Assembly: GCA_021372575.1 (NCBI GenBank)
Contig: JAJFUE010000081.1
Coordinates: forward strand, 1 to 54,458
Length of the DNA: 54,458 nt
Origin: a bacterium
Lineage (GTDB): Bacteria; Sumerlaeota; Sumerlaeia; MVZB01
Direction: 5' to 3'
Each line of letters starts with the position of its first letter. The first letter of the stretch is position 1. The translations under genes and the position numbers were made by a program. Positions 51,759 to 54,458 of the stretch are shown here, piece after piece. The notes beneath the pieces are model-generated. The model saw nothing but the letters and a program-made list of their open reading frames with translations. It did not search any database and had not been told where the DNA came from.

Positions 51759-52553
51759 CCATTTGTTTCGGCGCTTGGCCGCGGCCTGGGCACGCTTTTC
51801 CATGCGCTTGTAACGCTCTTCCTTGCGCGAATATTGATTGATGATATCGCGCACCTCGACCGGCGAATCGGTCACGTGCAGCAGGTCCATGTCCACCTCG
51901 CTGATCTTGCCCTCGGCAAGCATGCGGTCGCGCAGCCACTCGATCATCCCCTTCCAATACTTGCCGCCGAACAGGATGATCGGGAAGTTGTGCATCTTGT
52001 TGGTCTGCACAAGCGTGAGCGCCTCGAACAGTTCATCGAGCGTGCCGAACCCGCCGGGGAAAATCACGAACCCGCAGGCGTATTTCACGAACATCATCTT
52101 GCGAATGAAAAAGTAATGGAACTGGATCGAAATATCGCAGTACGGGTTGAGCCCCTGCTCGTACGGCAACTCGATGTTGAGCCCGACCGAGTTCGCGCCG
52201 GCCTCGCGCGCGCCGCGATTGGCCGCTTCCATCATGCCCGGCCCGCCGCCGGTGATGATCGACCAGCCGTCCTCCCCGAGCAGCCGCGTGGTTTCAACCG
52301 CTGCCTGGTAAATTTCATCCTCGGGCGTCACGCGCGCCGAGCCGAACACGGTGATCGCCGGCCCGAGCGTGGCGAGCGTCTCGAATCCCTCGACGAACTC
52401 GCCCATGATGCGGAACACGCGCCACGTGTCGGTCTCGGTGAACGGGACCTGGCCGTCGCCGGTGGTCAGCAGCTGTTCGTCGGCCGTCTGCCTCTTGTGC
52501 CGGACCGGCCGGTGCTCGTTTGTTTTGTGCTGAACTTTTTTGTTGCTGACCAT
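51756..52553 (-). CDS. LOG-family Rossmann protein (TIGR00730; nucleotide phosphoribohydrolase-like)
   Basis: 265 aa. ITVFGSARVTPEDEIYQAA, SIITGGGPGMMEAANRGA and VIFPGGFGTLDELFEAL are the family motifs (PGGxGTxxE). Characterised relatives release ribose 5-phosphate from nucleoside monophosphates, including cytokinin precursors; the bacterial substrate is usually AMP-like. An N-terminal extension of about 60 residues (VSNKKVQHKTNEHRPVRHKR) is basic and lacks a recognised function. The C-terminus is also basic. The stop codon is the first triplet of a TAGG repeat. Divergent from the GT4 gene. Confidence 0.9.
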   Translation of the reverse strand: MVSNKKVQHKTNEHRPVRHKRQTADEQLLTTGDGQVPFTETDTWRVFRIMGEFVEGFETLATLGPAITVFGSARVTPEDEIYQAAVETTRLLGEDGWSIITGGGPGMMEAANRGAREAGANSVGLNIELPYEQGLNPYCDISIQFHYFFIRKMMFVKYACGFVIFPGGFGTLDELFEALTLVQTNKMHNFPIILFGGKYWKGMIEWLRDRMLAEGKISEVDMDLLHVTDSPVEVRDIINQYSRKEERYKRMEKRAQAAAKRRNKW

Positions 52554-52772
52554 CGAGACTTCACCTCTGAACTATCGCCCTCTGGATATCTTTTCGGCAC
52601 GGCGGCCGAAGTCTTGACCGCGCGCCGGACCGGACAAACGGCCCATCGGCGCGCGCAACTATTATCGACCCCGGGAACGCCGCGCGCCAGCCCGAAAATG
52701 CCTCCGTCTTTGCTGGACACGCCCGAAAAACCGTTGTTAACATGAATCAGCGTCTCACTCACAGGTGGTCCC

Positions 52773-54113
52773 ATGGCCGTCAATGCCCCGATGACAGGCT
52801 CAAATGAACGCGCGGAAATCCCCGTGCCGAAGACGATCGGCCAGCCCTCGCGCGACTACAACATCGCGTTTTTCACCAATACCTACCGGCCTTTCGTCGG
52901 CGGCGTGGCGATGTCGGTCGAGCTGTTCCAGCGCCACCTTGCGGCGCTCGGCGATCACGTGACGATTTACGCGCCGCATTTCGACGGCGAGGCCGAACCC
53001 GAGCTCGAGGCCGGGGTGCAGCGCCTGCCCGCGATCCGCCATTTCAACGCCACCGACTTCAGTCTCCCCTTGCCGGTCTCGTTCAAGATGCTCCAGGATT
53101 TCCAGGATATTCCCTACGACATCGTTCACGTTCACCACCCGTTTTTGCTGGGCGAGGTCGGGATGTATCTCGCGCGACAGCGGCGCCTGCCGCTCGTGTT
53201 CACCTACCACACGCAGTATGAGCGCTACACGCATTACGTGCCGATCGATCATGAACAGGCCGCGCGCACGATCCTGCGCCACACGCGCGAGTTCTGCGAC
53301 CTGTGCGACATGGTCATCGCGCCCACGCGCGACATCAAGAAGTCGCTCGAGGAGCGCGGCGTCCAAACATGGATCGAGGTCCTGCCGACCGGCGTCGAGC
53401 TCGAGCGGTTCGCCGCGAGTGACCCCACCGCCGCGCGCCGCGCCCTGAACATCGCGCCGGACGATCCGCTGCTTCTGCACGTCGGGCGCCTTGCTGCGGA
53501 AAAGAATCTCGAGTATCTCGTGCGCGCGTGCCTCGTCTTGCTGCGCGAAAATCCCCGCGCTCATTTTGCAATCGCGGGCGAAGGCAAGATCCAGCCCGAG
53601 CTCGAGAAACTGGCCCGCGACGCCGGCCCCGAAATCGCCGCGCGCGTCCATTTTGCAGGCCTGATGACGGGCCAGTCGCTCGCGAACCTGTATTCGGCCG
53701 CCGACCTGTTCGTGTTTGCTTCCCAGACCGAGACGCAGGGGATGGTCGTCGCCGAGGCCATGGCCGCCGGCACGCCCGTCGTGGCGCTCGATGCCGACGG
53801 CGTGCGCGACCTCGTGGAAAACGGCCGCAACGGCCGGCTGTTGCCGTCGTCCGCCGGCGAAGCCGCATTCGCGCACGCGATCGATGAAGCCCTGAACGAT
53901 CGCGCCGGAATCGCGCAATGGCGCGACGCTGCGCGCGAGACGGCGGCCAATCTCGGCATGGATCTCCAGGCGGGCCGCCTGCACGAGCTCTACGGCAAAC
54001 TTAAGATGATCCCCAACCACCGGCTCAAGCAGGAAACGCTCAGCTTCGGCCTCATTCGCAATTATTTCGAAACGGTCTGGGAAGACGTCGGCAAGTGGTT
54101 CGAGAGAATTTAA
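52773..54113 (+). CDS. GT4-family glycosyltransferase, glucosyl/galactosyl-diacylglycerol synthase-like
   Basis: 446 aa. The N-terminal domain contains NIAFFTNTYRPFVGGVAMSVELF and HVHHPFLLGEVGMYLAR, and the C-terminal domain LLHVGRLAAEKNLEYLVRA and FASQTETQGMVVAEAMAAGTPVV with the E-x7-E pair. This layout matches GT4 enzymes that glycosylate diacylglycerol or phosphatidylinositol, but the acceptor is uncertain. AGGTGG lies close to ATG 52773. Its spacer towards the LOG gene (219 bp) holds nothing else I can see. Confidence 0.88.
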   Translation: MAVNAPMTGSNERAEIPVPKTIGQPSRDYNIAFFTNTYRPFVGGVAMSVELFQRHLAALGDHVTIYAPHFDGEAEPELEAGVQRLPAIRHFNATDFSLPLPVSFKMLQDFQDIPYDIVHVHHPFLLGEVGMYLARQRRLPLVFTYHTQYERYTHYVPIDHEQAARTILRHTREFCDLCDMVIAPTRDIKKSLEERGVQTWIEVLPTGVELERFAASDPTAARRALNIAPDDPLLLHVGRLAAEKNLEYLVRACLVLLRENPRAHFAIAGEGKIQPELEKLARDAGPEIAARVHFAGLMTGQSLANLYSAADLFVFASQTETQGMVVAEAMAAGTPVVALDADGVRDLVENGRNGRLLPSSAGEAAFAHAIDEALNDRAGIAQWRDAARETAANLGMDLQAGRLHELYGKLKMIPNHRLKQETLSFGLIRNYFETVWEDVGKWFERI

Positions 54114-54307
54114 GATGAGAGATGAAACATGAAAGATGAAAGATGAAATCGAGAGCAGGAAGACAGGATTCGCTTTTGATTTTTTTCGGGTTAATTTTTC
54201 ACGAGATATTATTCCCAAGCCCGCTTTGTATGTGTTTAGCGCGTAGATAATCGGTTGTTGCGAGCGCATGGTGAAAAGCGCGCGCTGAAAACGCAACAAG
54301 AATCTAG
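54113..54307. other. Spacer with GATGAAA repeat
   Basis: GATGAGAGATGAAACATGAAAGATGAAAGATGAAATC runs from 54115 to 54150; then about 150 bp of unique, A/T-richer sequence with no gene before the next repeat. Confidence 0.5.
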
Positions 54308-54458
54308 CCTGGGGCAGAGCGAAGCGACGCCCCAGGTCAGAATCGCATCACGTTAGGAAGCTCTGAAAGAGCGGAAGAAACCCGTGGTCCATTTCTTTCG
54401 CGCCTTCAGCGCTCTCGTTTTCTTGGGATCTTATCCTGGGGCGTCGCTTCGCTCTGCC
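54308..54458. repeat. Three-hairpin element, type 3, cut by the window edge
   Basis: Outer hairpin CCTGGGGC AGAGCGAAGCGAC GCCCCAGG at 54308-54336, a central pair (GCTCTGAAAGAGC near 54360 and GCGCCTTCAGCGC near 54401), and the reversed outer hairpin starting CCTGGGGCGTCGCTTCGCTC at 54435, truncated at 54458. Same plan as the 83-bp and 84-bp elements, with longer arms. Confidence 0.65.

Noticed and set aside
1-54458. tRNA, rRNA or other structured RNA genes
   Set aside because: No TTCGAAT-type T-loop with a cloverleaf context, and no rRNA-like stretch, was noticed; a covariance search would be decisive.

Overview
The window (about 54.5 kb, mostly near 60% G+C) looks like chromosome of a Gram-negative-type, uncultured bacterium. 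The evidence is an RND efflux pump with a periplasmic adaptor, lipobox and twin-arginine leaders, and intergenic spaces full of short palindromic and oligonucleotide repeats. My impression is that such repeat-rich spacers occur in uncultured lineages around Planctomycetota, Sumerlaeota and Hydrogenedentota, but no marker gene here fixes the phylum. The gene content (ferredoxin-linked 2-oxoacid oxidoreductase, Rex, Fe-S aldo/keto reductase, CoA-transferase, plus a secreted superoxide dismutase) suggests an anaerobic or microaerophilic heterotroph that meets oxygen. No rRNA, tRNA or CRISPR array was seen.

Layout. 0-5 kb: an orphan phage-type terminase large subunit, a family I CoA-transferase, and a DUF1289/universal-stress pair. 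5-10 kb: a phospho-sugar mutase broken by an in-frame TAG, then a radical SAM/SPASM protein and a ferredoxin-like aldo/keto reductase in one transcription unit. 10-20 kb: DnaK paralogue, class V aminotransferase, GT4, PfkB kinase, glycogen synthase, Tat-exported Fe/Mn SOD, HDOD protein. 20-27 kb: Rex, an SGNH protein, sucCD, a Tat lipoprotein TIM-barrel protein, an antitoxin remnant and a BRO/DinD-like gene. 27-33 kb: glgB and a trehalose synthase-maltokinase fusion, which with glgA outline glycogen/trehalose metabolism. 33-37 kb: GT2, a probable alpha/alpha-toroid protein and an LPG-synthase-like flippase, probably an envelope-glycan unit. 37-44 kb: an ACT-domain gene broken by TAA, a tightly overlapping three-gene operon (membrane protein, lemA, HEAT protein), a RAYT transposase inside its own inverted repeats, and iorAB-paaK with paaK broken by TGA. 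44-54.5 kb: lipoprotein, aldo/keto reductase, an AT-rich acetyltransferase, RND adaptor and pump, a serpin-like C-terminal remnant, a LOG-family protein and a GT4.

The most unusual feature is how the repeats meet the genes. An exactly 83-bp three-hairpin element occurs three times. One copy is intergenic; the other two lie inside coding sequences (RND pump and HEAT protein) and are read in the same frame, giving the shared peptide pattern SRRDG-QPA-VAGK-SP-GT-E. Two further elements (7.7 kb and the right edge) keep the three-hairpin plan with different stem sequences. A second palindrome class starts with TAGG, and that TAG is the stop codon of three genes. Other simple repeats form the C-termini of IorB and the RND pump. 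Three conserved genes each carry a single in-frame stop, one of each stop type, so one codon reassignment cannot explain them.
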